From: Entoloma clypeatum
Lineage: Eukaryota; Basidiomycota; Agaricomycetes; Agaricales; Entolomataceae
Assembly: GCA_963565915.1 (NCBI GenBank)
Contig: OY751492.1
Location: 744,001-808,000, forward strand
Length of the DNA: 64,000 nt
Direction: 5' to 3'
The translations under genes were made by a program, and so were the position numbers. This document shows positions 45,357-53,777 of this stretch, in pieces. How positions within the stretch are numbered: the first letter of the stretch is position 1; every line of letters begins with the position of its first letter. The notes beneath the pieces are model-generated. The model saw only the letters and a list, made by a program, of their open reading frames with translations, was not told where the DNA came from and ran no database searches.

Positions 45357-45603
45357 TGGTTAGATAGATGTTTCAAGGGGCTGTGGCATAAGAGTCAGAG
45401 ATAAGGCCGTGAGGCCGTGAGTCAGAGATAACGAGTGAAAATGTATCTAAAAGGGGAATAGTCCAAGTCAGTGTGAGTCATAGCGCTGATAGAGGGGACA
45501 CATGTCCCAGGGTCGTCGGAGTTAGGTGAAACGGGGTGTGATGGGGATCAAGGGTTGAAGGGTCGTGTGAAGGTGCATAGGAAGAGGGTGAAAAAGTGTA
45601 ACA
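45331..45603 (-). repeat. B1 3' LTR, truncated
   Basis: In minus reading it starts TGTTACACTTTTTCACCC after the purine tract GAAGGGGGGTAA. It matches the first half of the 5' LTR (52023-51761) with three substitutions and a 10-base indel (near 45430), and stops at CTCCTGCGCAG, where A1 gag begins. Short similarity (CAGTAC/CAGCAC) at the junction suggests microhomology joining. Confidence 0.8.
45418..45480. promoter_or_regulatory. TGAGTCA bZIP-type sites in the B1 LTR
   Basis: TGAGTCA at 45418-45424 and TGAGTCAT at 45474-45481; the same sites occur in the 5' LTR at 51848-51854 and 51894-51900. This is the Gcn4/AP-1 core, also found in family A LTRs that are otherwise unrelated. Confidence 0.45.
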
Positions 45604-45645
45604 TTACCCCCCTTCTATGCTTGAAGTCACCGGCTTCAATGTTTT

Positions 45646-46545
45646 TCAAGTTGCCATGTTGTGTACGGCATCGTCGTCAAACTCGTACTGGTCATCTTCC
45701 AGCACTGCATAACCCGGGCCCAAGCACTCGTAGTCATAGTGTCCAGGTGCTTTCTTCCAACACTTCTGACACACGTAGTATCCGCATTGACACTCAATGT
45801 GTCCATCTGCCCTAGCACAAAGACACCATTTGCGCCCTTTGTCAATATGTGGCCATCCAGCAGGACGGCGCCAAGGTCCACTCGGGGAGTGAGCGCGTCC
45901 ATGTGTGTCAACCTCATAGTCAAGGTAATCGGGTTTGTTGGTGAGATCGATGGGAGTCTGGGATGATGATCCATGCCCTAATGGAATAGACATGATGGTA
46001 CGTGTGGTTTTTCTTCTGGAGCGTTTAACAACTCCATAGGATTTCTTCTTTCCCTTGACGTCGGTCTTGACGTCGGAAAGGCTTCGGTCGCTGGTCAAGG
46101 GCGACGTGGATTCGGGAGAGGACGGAGTGATTTGGGTGTCTGGGTTTCTGACAACAAGGGGAATTGGGTCGGGGATGGGGGTCGGTTCAGGGGTAGTGGC
46201 AAGATCAGGGAGGGGAGTGGTCAAAATAGGGTTCTCTACGGGTGGGTCAAGGAGTGCGACATCGGGAGTGTTTGTGCGGTTATGGAACAGCCTTGCAAAC
46301 TGTTGGTAGACACCTTGGTCCAAGAGCGTGTCAATGTGTCCTTCAATGAGTCGGGCGATATTGGCGGTGGTGTCGTAGTGGAACTGGCGGAGGGTGATCA
46401 GCCCGAACAATGTGTTGACCAAGAATTGGTCAGTCTCATCGTCAATGTGCCGCAGCACTCTGTCATTGTGTTCAGGTTCGGTCAGGAGCCTAAAGAGGCG
46501 GTGTTGGTGAAGTTCCTTGGTGGCGGTATCGAAAACGGTGGTCAT
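45646..46545 (-). CDS. B1 ORF3: basic, Cys-rich accessory protein
   Basis: 299 codons, ATG at 46545, 25 bases after the pol stop, ending just before the purine tract. No signal peptide or membrane segment is visible, so it is not a classic envelope. Residues 1-110 look helical (LFRLLTEPEHNDRVLRHIDD, LIEGHIDTLLDQGVYQQFAR). A Pro/Thr-rich linker leads to a basic stretch VKGKKKSYGVVKRSRRKTTR (likely nuclear signal). Near residues 240-274 is a Cys/His cluster with spacing CxC-x8-CxC-x4-CxxC-x6-H-x4-C (CLCARADGHIECQCGYYVC then QKCWKKAPGHYDYEC), which could bind two zinc ions. The tail is acidic. I do not recognise the family. The frame is fully open, unlike gag. Confidence 0.75.
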   Translation of the reverse strand: MTTVFDTATKELHQHRLFRLLTEPEHNDRVLRHIDDETDQFLVNTLFGLITLRQFHYDTTANIARLIEGHIDTLLDQGVYQQFARLFHNRTNTPDVALLDPPVENPILTTPLPDLATTPEPTPIPDPIPLVVRNPDTQITPSSPESTSPLTSDRSLSDVKTDVKGKKKSYGVVKRSRRKTTRTIMSIPLGHGSSSQTPIDLTNKPDYLDYEVDTHGRAHSPSGPWRRPAGWPHIDKGRKWCLCARADGHIECQCGYYVCQKCWKKAPGHYDYECLGPGYAVLEDDQYEFDDDAVHNMAT

Positions 46546-46570
46546 GATGAGAGGATGTGGGTGGTTGGGT

Positions 46571-49500
46571 TCAAAGGTGGTGGGTCTGTTTGTAGTATCC
46601 CAGCGTTTCTTGGGCTCTTTTTAAGTTGGATTCAGGTTCCCACGTGTTATCGCTCGATGGGTATCCCATCCACTTGACCAAATATTTGTACCCTCTGCCC
46701 TGTCGCTTGTGGGTGAGGATTGCTTCTACTTCATACTCGTGTTCTCCTTCGATCAGATCAGGAGGTGGGTTATGGAAGTTTGGTCCGTGTGTGTCATTTT
46801 CCCGATAAGGTGTTAACAAGGAGGCGTGGAAAACGGGGTGGATCTTCCATTGTTCTGGAAGTTTCAGCTTGTATGTCAGGGGTCCGAGTACCTCGGAAAT
46901 GGTGAAGGGTCCTTCTCTTTTGGGTGCCAGTTTTCTGGAAGGGTATCCGATTCGGAGGTTCTTCCCTTCTAGCCATACCTGTTCTCCTTTTCCAAACGGA
47001 GTGAAACCTCGTGTTGACCTTTCAGCCATCATCTGACGGGCTAGTTCGTGCGCTGCCAGCGCTTCATCTCTTGCTTGTTTCAGCTCTTTGAGCCGTTCTT
47101 CTACGCTTGGCACATTTGTTTTGTCAAATGCCAATGGTATGTCTCTCGGTTCGTATCCCATCATTAGATAAAACGGGGATCGTTTCGTCGTGGAGTGGGT
47201 CCTCTGATTATGACAGAACTCCATTGTTGAGTTGTGATCGTGCCATGTTTCAGGATTATTCGAACAGAACATTCGGAAATAGATCTCAAGTTCCTGATTT
47301 GCACGTTCCGTTTCTCCATCCGTTTGAGGGTGATAAGCCGTGCTCATCATCAGTTTAATCCCTAAGAGTCGCCCTAGTTCTCTGAAGACCTGAGAAGCGA
47401 ACTGCGGCCCTCTGTCTGACAGAATAGAGTCTGGGAGTCCGAATCTTCGGTACACGTGGTCCAAATAAAGTTTGGCAGTAAGGGTCGTGTCGGTGGTTTT
47501 CGTGCAAGGGATGGAAATTACCCCCTTCGTAGAACCATGGTCTACTACGACCATGATACTGTCAAACCCGTTGCTCTCGGGTAGGTCCGTGATGAAGTCG
47601 ATCGTCGTTTGGGAGAATGGTCTAGCGTCCTTTTGTGCTTTGATTGGCATCAATCCAGGGTTCGTGGGGTGTGTGTTGACTTTCATTTGTTGGCAGGTTG
47701 CACATCCTCCAACATAATTCTTGACAAACACGTACATTCCTGGCCACCAATAGTTTCGCCTGACCAATTCTAGGGTCTTTAGATGTCCCGGATGTCCACT
47801 TGGTAGGGAGTCGTGATATCGTTTTGTTATTTCCCGACGCAGAGTCTCATCTGGTGGTACGTAACATCTGTCACGGAAGAATAATATCCCGTCTTCTGTT
47901 CTCCATTCTGATAAATGGGATTTAATCGGTGGTGTTCCCAATTCTTTTAGGGCGGTGATGGCTTTTGAGAAAAGGTCATCGTTCTCGGTTGCTTTTAGGA
48001 TATCTCCTTGTAGCTCAAGGTCCACTGTTTTGACGAAAATGTCATTTGGCAAAACGATAACGTCTTCGTTATCCGTGTCTTCTTCGGGTATATGGTCCGG
48101 TCGCCTTGACAAGGCATCAGACTGGATCATCTTTGATCCTGGGGTATGCACTAGTTTGAGTTCAAACTCGGAGAGATACAATCTCCACCGTGCTTGTTGT
48201 CTGTTCAATTTCTGGGGTTCCCGGTAATACGTCAAGTTCTTGTGATCTGATAGAACCACTGTTGGAAACGGTGACCCAAGGAGGTAGTGCCTCCAGGTTT
48301 CCAGTGATCGGATAATTCCCAAGAGTTCCCGATCATAGATCTCATAGTTCCGCTCTGGCGCAGAGAACGAGTGCGATATATATCCGCAGGGGTGCCAGTC
48401 TCCATTCACATCTTGTTGGCGTAGTACTGCTCCTGTCGCCCATTTTGATGCATCAGATTCTATGATGAATGGTTTGTCAGTGTTTGGCATCAACAATACC
48501 GGTGATTCCGCGAATTTGTCCTTTAATGTGTCAAATGCCGTCTGGCAGTCTTCGCTCCATTCCCATTCTAGATCCTTTTTGGTTAGATCATTCAGAGGTT
48601 TGGCAATGTCCGAGTAGTGTCCGATAAATCTTCGATAAAAGTTCCCAAATCCGAGGAAAGATCTGACTTGCTTGACAGTCGTGGGTTCTGGCCATTTTGC
48701 TATCCCCGATAACTTAACGGGGTCCATTGCGATTTCGTTTTCTTTGATAATCAGTCCGAGGTATTCGCACTGCCTGACTCCAAATTCGCATTTTTCCAGG
48801 TTGAGATAGAGGTCATTCTCTATCATTTTTCTTAGTACGCTGAGCGTCCGTTCGGTGTCGATTTCGTCATTGACCAAGAAGATGAAGATGTCGTCCAAAT
48901 AAATGAGCAACCATCCCTCTTCGAGTTCTTCTTTGAAGATTTCGTTCATCATTGCCTGAAATGTGGGTGGCATGCCTGCCAGCCCAAAGAAGGCAACCAA
49001 GGGTTCGTACAATCCTCGATTGGTTTTGAATGCAGCCTTCCATTCATCGCCAGGTTTGATCCGTACGTTGTTGTATCCCCAACGCATGTCCAGTTTGGTA
49101 AAGACCTTTGCTCCTTTCAGTTTGTCCAGTAAATCTCCGACCAGGGGTAACGGGTATGCGTTCTTCACTGTTCCCTCGTTCAATCGCCGATAGTCCTGAC
49201 AGGGTCTGAGTTTATCCGAGTCCTTTTTAGCCACGAAGAAAAAGGGTGATGCCATTGGTGCTTTCGAGGGTCTGATGTACCCTTTTCGAAGGTTCTCATC
49301 AAGGAATTCGTCCAATTTAGTTTGTTCTTCTGGTGACAAAGGATAAACCTTGCAGTCTTTCGGGATGAAGTCCGGTTTTAAGTCAATTGCGTGGTCCCAT
49401 GTTTTGTGTTCCGGTAACCTCTCAGATGCCGCTTTCTCAAACACCTTCTGATACTGATCGTATCGTTCTGGTAGTTCTTTCTTTGGTTTGTCCGTGGTGT

Positions 49501-50266
49501 CCGTGTTGTGTGTCAGTTTCTGGGAGATCGAGGTTTTGGCTTGGATCCAAATATCCTCAATGGGTTCGTCCGTTGTGACATATGTCCTGAATAGGTCCAG
49601 GTCATCGTCTGATTCTTTACCTATCCTTTTCAAGATAGGTCCATTTGCCGGTAGAGCCTCCTTTTTCGGTTTAAGGGTCTCTTCATCATCAATTTCTTCT
49701 ACTGTTGCGAAGATCCTTTGTTTGGGTTTTTCTTTCATCCATGCTGCAATTGCAATGGGTTTCTTGTCTTTTGATGCTAAGAGCTCATCAAATTTCTTCC
49801 TCATGACCCCTGCCAGAGTCTTCTTGAACCTGATAGTTTCAATATCCAAGGTTCCTCTTTCCCAATCAATCTTCGGGTTGTATTGTTTTAACCAGGGTAA
49901 CCCCAAAATGGCGGTTTCCTTTCCAAGTCCAGTTACCAAGAATCTGACGTTGAGTTCTTTGTCATCGATCCAGATTTTCTTCCATGTACAATGGGTGATC
50001 GTTCCTTCTTTGTTCTTTGTTCCGTCCACATTGAACACACGAATGGGCTTTAGTAATGGGATAAGCTCCATTCGGTTAGCTGTGGCGAACTTCTGATCCA
50101 AGAAGGTTCCTCCTGCTCCTGAGTCTATCAGGGCGTTTATCTTTAGTCTTTCATCGATGCTTTCTCCTTCTCCTGACATTGAAATGGGGATCGAAAAAGA
50201 TTTGTCATTCATGTCGGCTACAATTACAGGTGATAGGGAGATTGAAAACTGAGCGGGGGCTGACAT
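46571..50266 (-). CDS. B1 Pol: protease, RT, RNase H, integrase, chromodomain
   Basis: 1231 residues, fully open. Retropepsin active site INALIDSGAGGTFLDQKF near residue 48. RT: GYIRPSKAPMASPFFFVAKK, LDMRWGYNNVRIKPGDEWKA and catalytic LLIYLDDIFIF. RNase H: FIIESDASKWATGAVLRQQD and VVLSDHKNLTYYREPQ. The integrase zinc region has His residues in SGHPGHLKTLELV and GGCATCQQMK; the catalytic triad lies in [25 protein letters not shown] and HPQTDGETERANQELE. The C-terminal chromodomain is EYEVEAILTHKRQGRGYKYL then VKWMGYPSSDNTWEPESNL, expected to target heterochromatin. All key residues are present. Pol is in another phase than gag. Confidence 0.92.
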   Translation of the reverse strand: MSAPAQFSISLSPVIVADMNDKSFSIPISMSGEGESIDERLKINALIDSGAGGTFLDQKFATANRMELIPLLKPIRVFNVDGTKNKEGTITHCTWKKIWIDDKELNVRFLVTGLGKETAILGLPWLKQYNPKIDWERGTLDIETIRFKKTLAGVMRKKFDELLASKDKKPIAIAAWMKEKPKQRIFATVEEIDDEETLKPKKEALPANGPILKRIGKESDDDLDLFRTYVTTDEPIEDIWIQAKTSISQKLTHNTDTTDKPKKELPERYDQYQKVFEKAASERLPEHKTWDHAIDLKPDFIPKDCKVYPLSPEEQTKLDEFLDENLRKGYIRPSKAPMASPFFFVAKKDSDKLRPCQDYRRLNEGTVKNAYPLPLVGDLLDKLKGAKVFTKLDMRWGYNNVRIKPGDEWKAAFKTNRGLYEPLVAFFGLAGMPPTFQAMMNEIFKEELEEGWLLIYLDDIFIFLVNDEIDTERTLSVLRKMIENDLYLNLEKCEFGVRQCEYLGLIIKENEIAMDPVKLSGIAKWPEPTTVKQVRSFLGFGNFYRRFIGHYSDIAKPLNDLTKKDLEWEWSEDCQTAFDTLKDKFAESPVLLMPNTDKPFIIESDASKWATGAVLRQQDVNGDWHPCGYISHSFSAPERNYEIYDRELLGIIRSLETWRHYLLGSPFPTVVLSDHKNLTYYREPQKLNRQQARWRLYLSEFELKLVHTPGSKMIQSDALSRRPDHIPEEDTDNEDVIVLPNDIFVKTVDLELQGDILKATENDDLFSKAITALKELGTPPIKSHLSEWRTEDGILFFRDRCYVPPDETLRREITKRYHDSLPSGHPGHLKTLELVRRNYWWPGMYVFVKNYVGGCATCQQMKVNTHPTNPGLMPIKAQKDARPFSQTTIDFITDLPESNGFDSIMVVVDHGSTKGVISIPCTKTTDTTLTAKLYLDHVYRRFGLPDSILSDRGPQFASQVFRELGRLLGIKLMMSTAYHPQTDGETERANQELEIYFRMFCSNNPETWHDHNSTMEFCHNQRTHSTTKRSPFYLMMGYEPRDIPLAFDKTNVPSVEERLKELKQARDEALAAHELARQMMAERSTRGFTPFGKGEQVWLEGKNLRIGYPSRKLAPKREGPFTISEVLGPLTYKLKLPEQWKIHPVFHASLLTPYRENDTHGPNFHNPPPDLIEGEHEYEVEAILTHKRQGRGYKYLVKWMGYPSSDNTWEPESNLKRAQETLGYYKQTHHL

Positions 50267-50280
50267 CGGTACAGGCCGCT

Positions 50281-51183
50281 TTATTGAAAACCCTGTTTCT
50301 CCATTTCGGAGATCAAGGTGTCTTGTTCCTCATTTGGTAAGTCCTTGAAAATGCCTCGGATATGGGCATATGCATCGGATGCTTTTTTGAACGTATTGTT
50401 CGCAACCGGGGTTTTTCCTCCTTTGTGTGCATCAGCACGATGTCCTGCCTGGTGGCAGACGAAGCACAACCCTTTCTTGAAGTGGTCGTCTCTCTCTTCG
50501 GCAGTCAGCCAGTCAATGTCCATGGCATTAGGGTCTGGGGCGAAATGCGCGTTTTGGGGTGCGGGGTTATAGTTCACTTTGAACTTCTTTCTTTCCCCAT
50601 CAGGTCTGAGTCTTTGAGCCACTGCCTTGGCCCTTCTCCACTGGTTGTCCAGTCTGGACGCCGTGGTGTACCATTCTTCCATTGTTCCTGGGACCTTATC
50701 AAGGCCCAAGATCTTGTCTCGGAGTGCGTGTGGCAACGCCTCCATGAAGTAGTCTCTGAGAGATCAATCGTCTTTGATCAGACTCTCTGCAGCCCACAAC
50801 TTGAACTTTTCAACATATTCATCGGCAGTCATGCCTTCCATTTTTTGTGTCTTCATCATGGTTAACGTGTCTCCTTCTTTGTCGGCTGGGGAAAATGACT
50901 TTCTCAGTTTCTCGATGAACTCCGCGTATTTCGGGTATACGGATACTCCGGTGGTGCTGATATCTCTGTGCCAGGACTCCTTCCAGGGTCCGGCAGTTCC
51001 TCCTTTCATGTATGAGACAGTGAACAGGATTTTCTTCTTGTCGGAGTTGTAAATGTCATCGTTCATCTCCAGGTACAGGTTTGCGTTGAACAAAAATTCA
51101 GATAGTTTCCTTCTATCTCCATTGAAGATCGCCGGCGGGCTGATCTTGATTTCTTTTTCTGGGGTCCTTACTTGAGAAGTCAT
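50281..51183 (-). pseudogene. B1 Gag, interrupted by one TGA
   Basis: Starts at 51183 (MTSQVRTPEKEIKISPPAIF) with the Gag core NGDRRKLSEFLFNANLYLEM and MTADEYVEKFKLWAAES. TGA at 50766-50764 interrupts it, and the same frame goes on with SLRDYFMEALPHALRDKILG to the stop at 50281. The knuckle CFVCHQAGHRADAH has His in place of the final Cys (C-x2-C-x4-H-x4-H). The TGA most likely arose from CGA. An upstream frame in the leader (to 51346) overlaps the start but is not clearly Gag. Confidence 0.75.
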
Positions 51184-51477
51184 TTCTACAAGTGGAGTCT
51201 TTGGGGTGTCTGGGGTCGGTCTGGGTGCAGCAACAGCAGCAGCTGGCGGCGGTGGGTTTCGTCTCGGAGAGAGGTAAGAGGGTGATGTGGGGTTGACTGG
51301 TACGAAAGAGGAGGTTACTCTTCTGTACGGTGTCGGCGGTGGTCATGGTGTGATAGGTGCGTCAACGAACTCCTGTTTGTCTTCTGAGTCGGACGGGACT
51401 CCAAAGGTGGATCGTCGGGGAGGAATCTTTGCGTCTAAAACCGTGGTGGGTTGACGACGTTGATCAGCTTGACCTTT
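51184..51477 (-). other. B1 leader
   Basis: Leader between the 5' LTR and gag. The first bases after the LTR in minus reading (AAAGGTCAAGCTG) are the primer-binding position; the tRNA was not identified. A short open frame from 51346 has no recognised domain. Confidence 0.45.
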
Positions 51478-52023
51478 TGTTACGACGATAGCCTACAACA
51501 ACAAGTTCAACAGATCGGATCACGTGGGTTCGAACTGGTTCCACAACAAGTCCCTCAATAGGTCGACTTGGTCAATCAGCGAGTTCCTCAGAAGGACGAC
51601 TCGGTTCGGGTCAAGCAGAGCTAAGTCCTCGCAAGGCACTTAGTTGGAGAGCGTTCGAAGTAGTAGACAAGTAAGCGTTGTTTGCCTAGGTCAAGCTGAG
51701 GACCTCTACTCTAAGGTTACAGGTCTTATATACGTTATCCTATAGCTATAAATAAGTAAGTGCTGCGCAGGAGCTAAATAAGCCATTGGTTAGATAGATG
51801 TTTCAAGGGGCTGTGGCATAAGAGTCAGAGATAAGGCCGCGAGGCCGTGAGTCAGAGAAAATGTATCTAAAAGGGGAATAGTCCAAGTCAGTGTGAGTCA
51901 TAGCGCTGATAGAGGGGACACATGTCCCAGGGTCGTCGGAGTTAGGTGAAATGGGGTGTGATGGGGATCAAGGGTTGAAGGGTCGTGTGAAGGTGCATAG
52001 GAAGAGGGTGAAAAAGTGTAACA
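51478..52023 (-). repeat. B1 5' LTR, full length
   Basis: In minus reading it starts TGTTACACTTTTTC at 52023 and ends CGTCGTAACA at 51478, so its ends are short inverted repeats (TGTTAC/GTAACA). Length 546 bases. It contains TATATAAGACC near 51725-51735, a plausible promoter. The right flank is family A integrase (A2), interrupted in mid-gene. The full length was inferred from the inverted ends because the 3' LTR is truncated. Confidence 0.7.
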
Positions 52024-52811
52024 CATACCACCCACAGACTGACAGACAGGCCGAGCGATCGCATCAGGAGATGGAAGTGTTCTTACAAAACTTTGTCAAC
52101 CATCTACAGGATGATCGGGCTGAATGGATCGCAATTGCAGAGTTCCAGTACAATGACAAAGAACATCAGGCGACGAAGCACACCCCATTCTACCTCAACT
52201 ACGGTTTACATCTGTGGAAGGGAGAGCTCGTGTTAGAAGATACCAATCCAGCTGCCAACGACTTCTTGAAAAAACTCAAACAGGCACGAGAAGCAGCCAA
52301 TGCTGCGCTGAAACAAGCACAGGATCAGATGAAGAAGACAGTTGACACACGGCGAAGTCCGTCTCGGGACTACCACATTGGAGACAAGGTGTGGCTGGAA
52401 TGGACTAACATCAGGACCGATCACCCCTCAAAGAAACTTGATGCACTCCGACATGGACCATTCAAAGTCCTAGAGAAGAAAGGAGCTAGCGCGTACCTTC
52501 TTGATCTTCCGAAGGCTTGGAAGATGATTCACCCTGTGTTCAATGAGACCCTGTTGTCACCATATGAAACTCCGAAGTACGCCATCCAGAAAAAGAAACC
52601 AGCCCCTGATCTGATCATCGTTGAAGGACGAGAAGAGTACCATGTGTCTACGATCCTAGACTCTCGAAAGTTCCGCGGAAAAATCCAGTACCTCGTCCAG
52701 TGGGAAGGATATGGCCCAGAAGAGAACACATGGGAACCTCGAGCTAATGTTCAGAACGCTCAAGATTTGATCGGTGATTTCCATCGGCAGAACCCGTCTC
52801 GACCACAATAA
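52024..52811 (+). pseudogene. A2 Pol fragment: integrase C-terminal half and chromodomain
   Basis: Open from the junction: [39 protein letters not shown], then the GPY-type segment [20 protein letters not shown] and the chromodomain [40 protein letters not shown], ending NPSRPQ at 52811. It serves as reference for the chromodomain deletion in A1. It lacks RT and the first two catalytic Asp residues. Confidence 0.85.
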
Positions 52812-52944
52812 AAGACGAGTTCTCAAAACCCATGGCAGTATCAACCTCATCAGTCAACCACACACCGAGTTCCCCGCTCTAGTCTTCTCCCTGCCCAATA
52901 TAGCCTCCCCCTTCTTCTTCTATCTCTCAACCATCCTTGCCGCC

Positions 52945-53310
52945 ATGTCCAACACCACCATCACCTCCACCACCGACATCAACCCCGCCATCGCTGCCCT
53001 TATGAATGAAGCGCTCTCCATGAGAGACCAAATCCATGCCCTTGAAACTTCCCTCGCCGATCTCCTTCATTGCCAGATGAATATTCGACTCCATTCGTTG
53101 TCCAATCTCCCCGTCGCCCCGACTCCCGAAGAGAAACAAATCCTTGGGAATTACACCAGCACCCTCGTCATCGAAAATCGACGCATTCAGCTGGCCATCA
53201 AAGGCCTTGAACTTGCCGTAGCCATCAACGAGGAGTTGATATATGATTGGAGCCTCAAGGAAAGTCTGAACTGGTCCGATCCCGGCAACAACGAGGGATG
53301 GGGACAGTGA
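52945..53310 (+). CDS. Family A ORF3, intact copy
   Basis: 121 residues, ATG at 52945 in a strong context (GCCGCCATG), 133 bases after the pol stop and ending 20 bases before the purine tract. The sequence runs INPAIAALMNEALSMRDQIH, ALETSLADLLHCQMNIRLHS, then TPEEKQILGNYTSTLVIENR, RIQLAIKGLELAVAINEELI and a Trp-containing acidic tail ending EGWGQ. It looks helical and may form a coiled coil; no Cys cluster, signal peptide or membrane segment. I do not recognise the family. A broken copy occupies the same place in A1, so it belongs to the element family. Confidence 0.7.
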   Translation: MSNTTITSTTDINPAIAALMNEALSMRDQIHALETSLADLLHCQMNIRLHSLSNLPVAPTPEEKQILGNYTSTLVIENRRIQLAIKGLELAVAINEELIYDWSLKESLNWSDPGNNEGWGQ

Positions 53311-53344
53311 CTCTGTGAGGACACAGAGCTTGGAGAGGGGAACA

Positions 53345-53777
53345 TGTTACGGACTCTACGGTATGAGGACCACATCATATCTTTTACTTATCGGCCTGAC
53401 TCGGCGCCCTCTTACAAACTTACTATGTCTAATGTCTACTTTCGCAACCTTCGATTCCCAGTCTGACTCATTACATTACTTCGTCATCCCCTTTAGTATA
53501 CTTCGCTCCCGCGCTGACTCGCTCTCCACAGTCAGCTTACTCACTGTACATAGCCTTCCGCAGTCGCCTTACTCATGCGCACTGCCTTCCGCAGTCGCCT
53601 TACTCATGCGCACTGCCTTCCGCAGTACTGACTCATCTGCTACCGCCTATAGTCAGTACCTATATAAACCTCTTGTACTATAGTAGATTCCTTAGATTTA
53701 GCAATCACTTTGCTCTTCGCCTTTCCACTTTCCTGCATACTCTGCCCGAACCTTGGAACGGTTTGTTAAGCATAACA
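53345..53777 (+). repeat. Family A 3' LTR of A2
   Basis: 433 bases, starts TGTTACGGACTCTACGG, ends TTAAGCATAACA. It has a tandem repeat CATGCGCACTGCCTTCCGCA near 53574-53625, TATATAAA at 53661-53668, and TGACTCA at 53464-53470 and 53629-53635. The extra tandem unit explains why it is longer than the other two LTRs. Confidence 0.88.

Larger units (their letters stand above)
45331..52023 (-). mobile_element. Chromovirus B1 (Ty3/gypsy, family B), nearly complete
   Basis: Minus-strand order: 5' LTR (52023-51478), leader, gag (51183-50281, one TGA), pol (50266-46571, open), ORF3 (46545-45646, open), purine tract (45617-45604), and 3' LTR cut short (45603-45331). The flanks come from different family A copies (A1 gag on the left, A2 integrase on the right), and no target duplication is seen, so the element has taken part in a rearrangement after insertion. 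Confidence 0.88.
52024..53777 (+). mobile_element. Chromovirus A2 (family A), 3' half
   Basis: Integrase C-terminal half, chromodomain, ORF3, purine tract (TTGGAGAGGGGAAC) and 3' LTR in plus orientation. The 5' side is cut by B1's LTR inside the integrase core ([12 protein letters not shown]). It keeps the intact chromodomain and ORF3 that A1 has lost. The right end abuts A3 integrase sequence in opposite orientation. Confidence 0.85.

Noticed and set aside
45646..46545. Envelope gene making B1 an infectious retrovirus
   Set aside because: No signal peptide, membrane segment or glycoprotein-like Cys pattern; the protein is basic with a zinc-type cluster.
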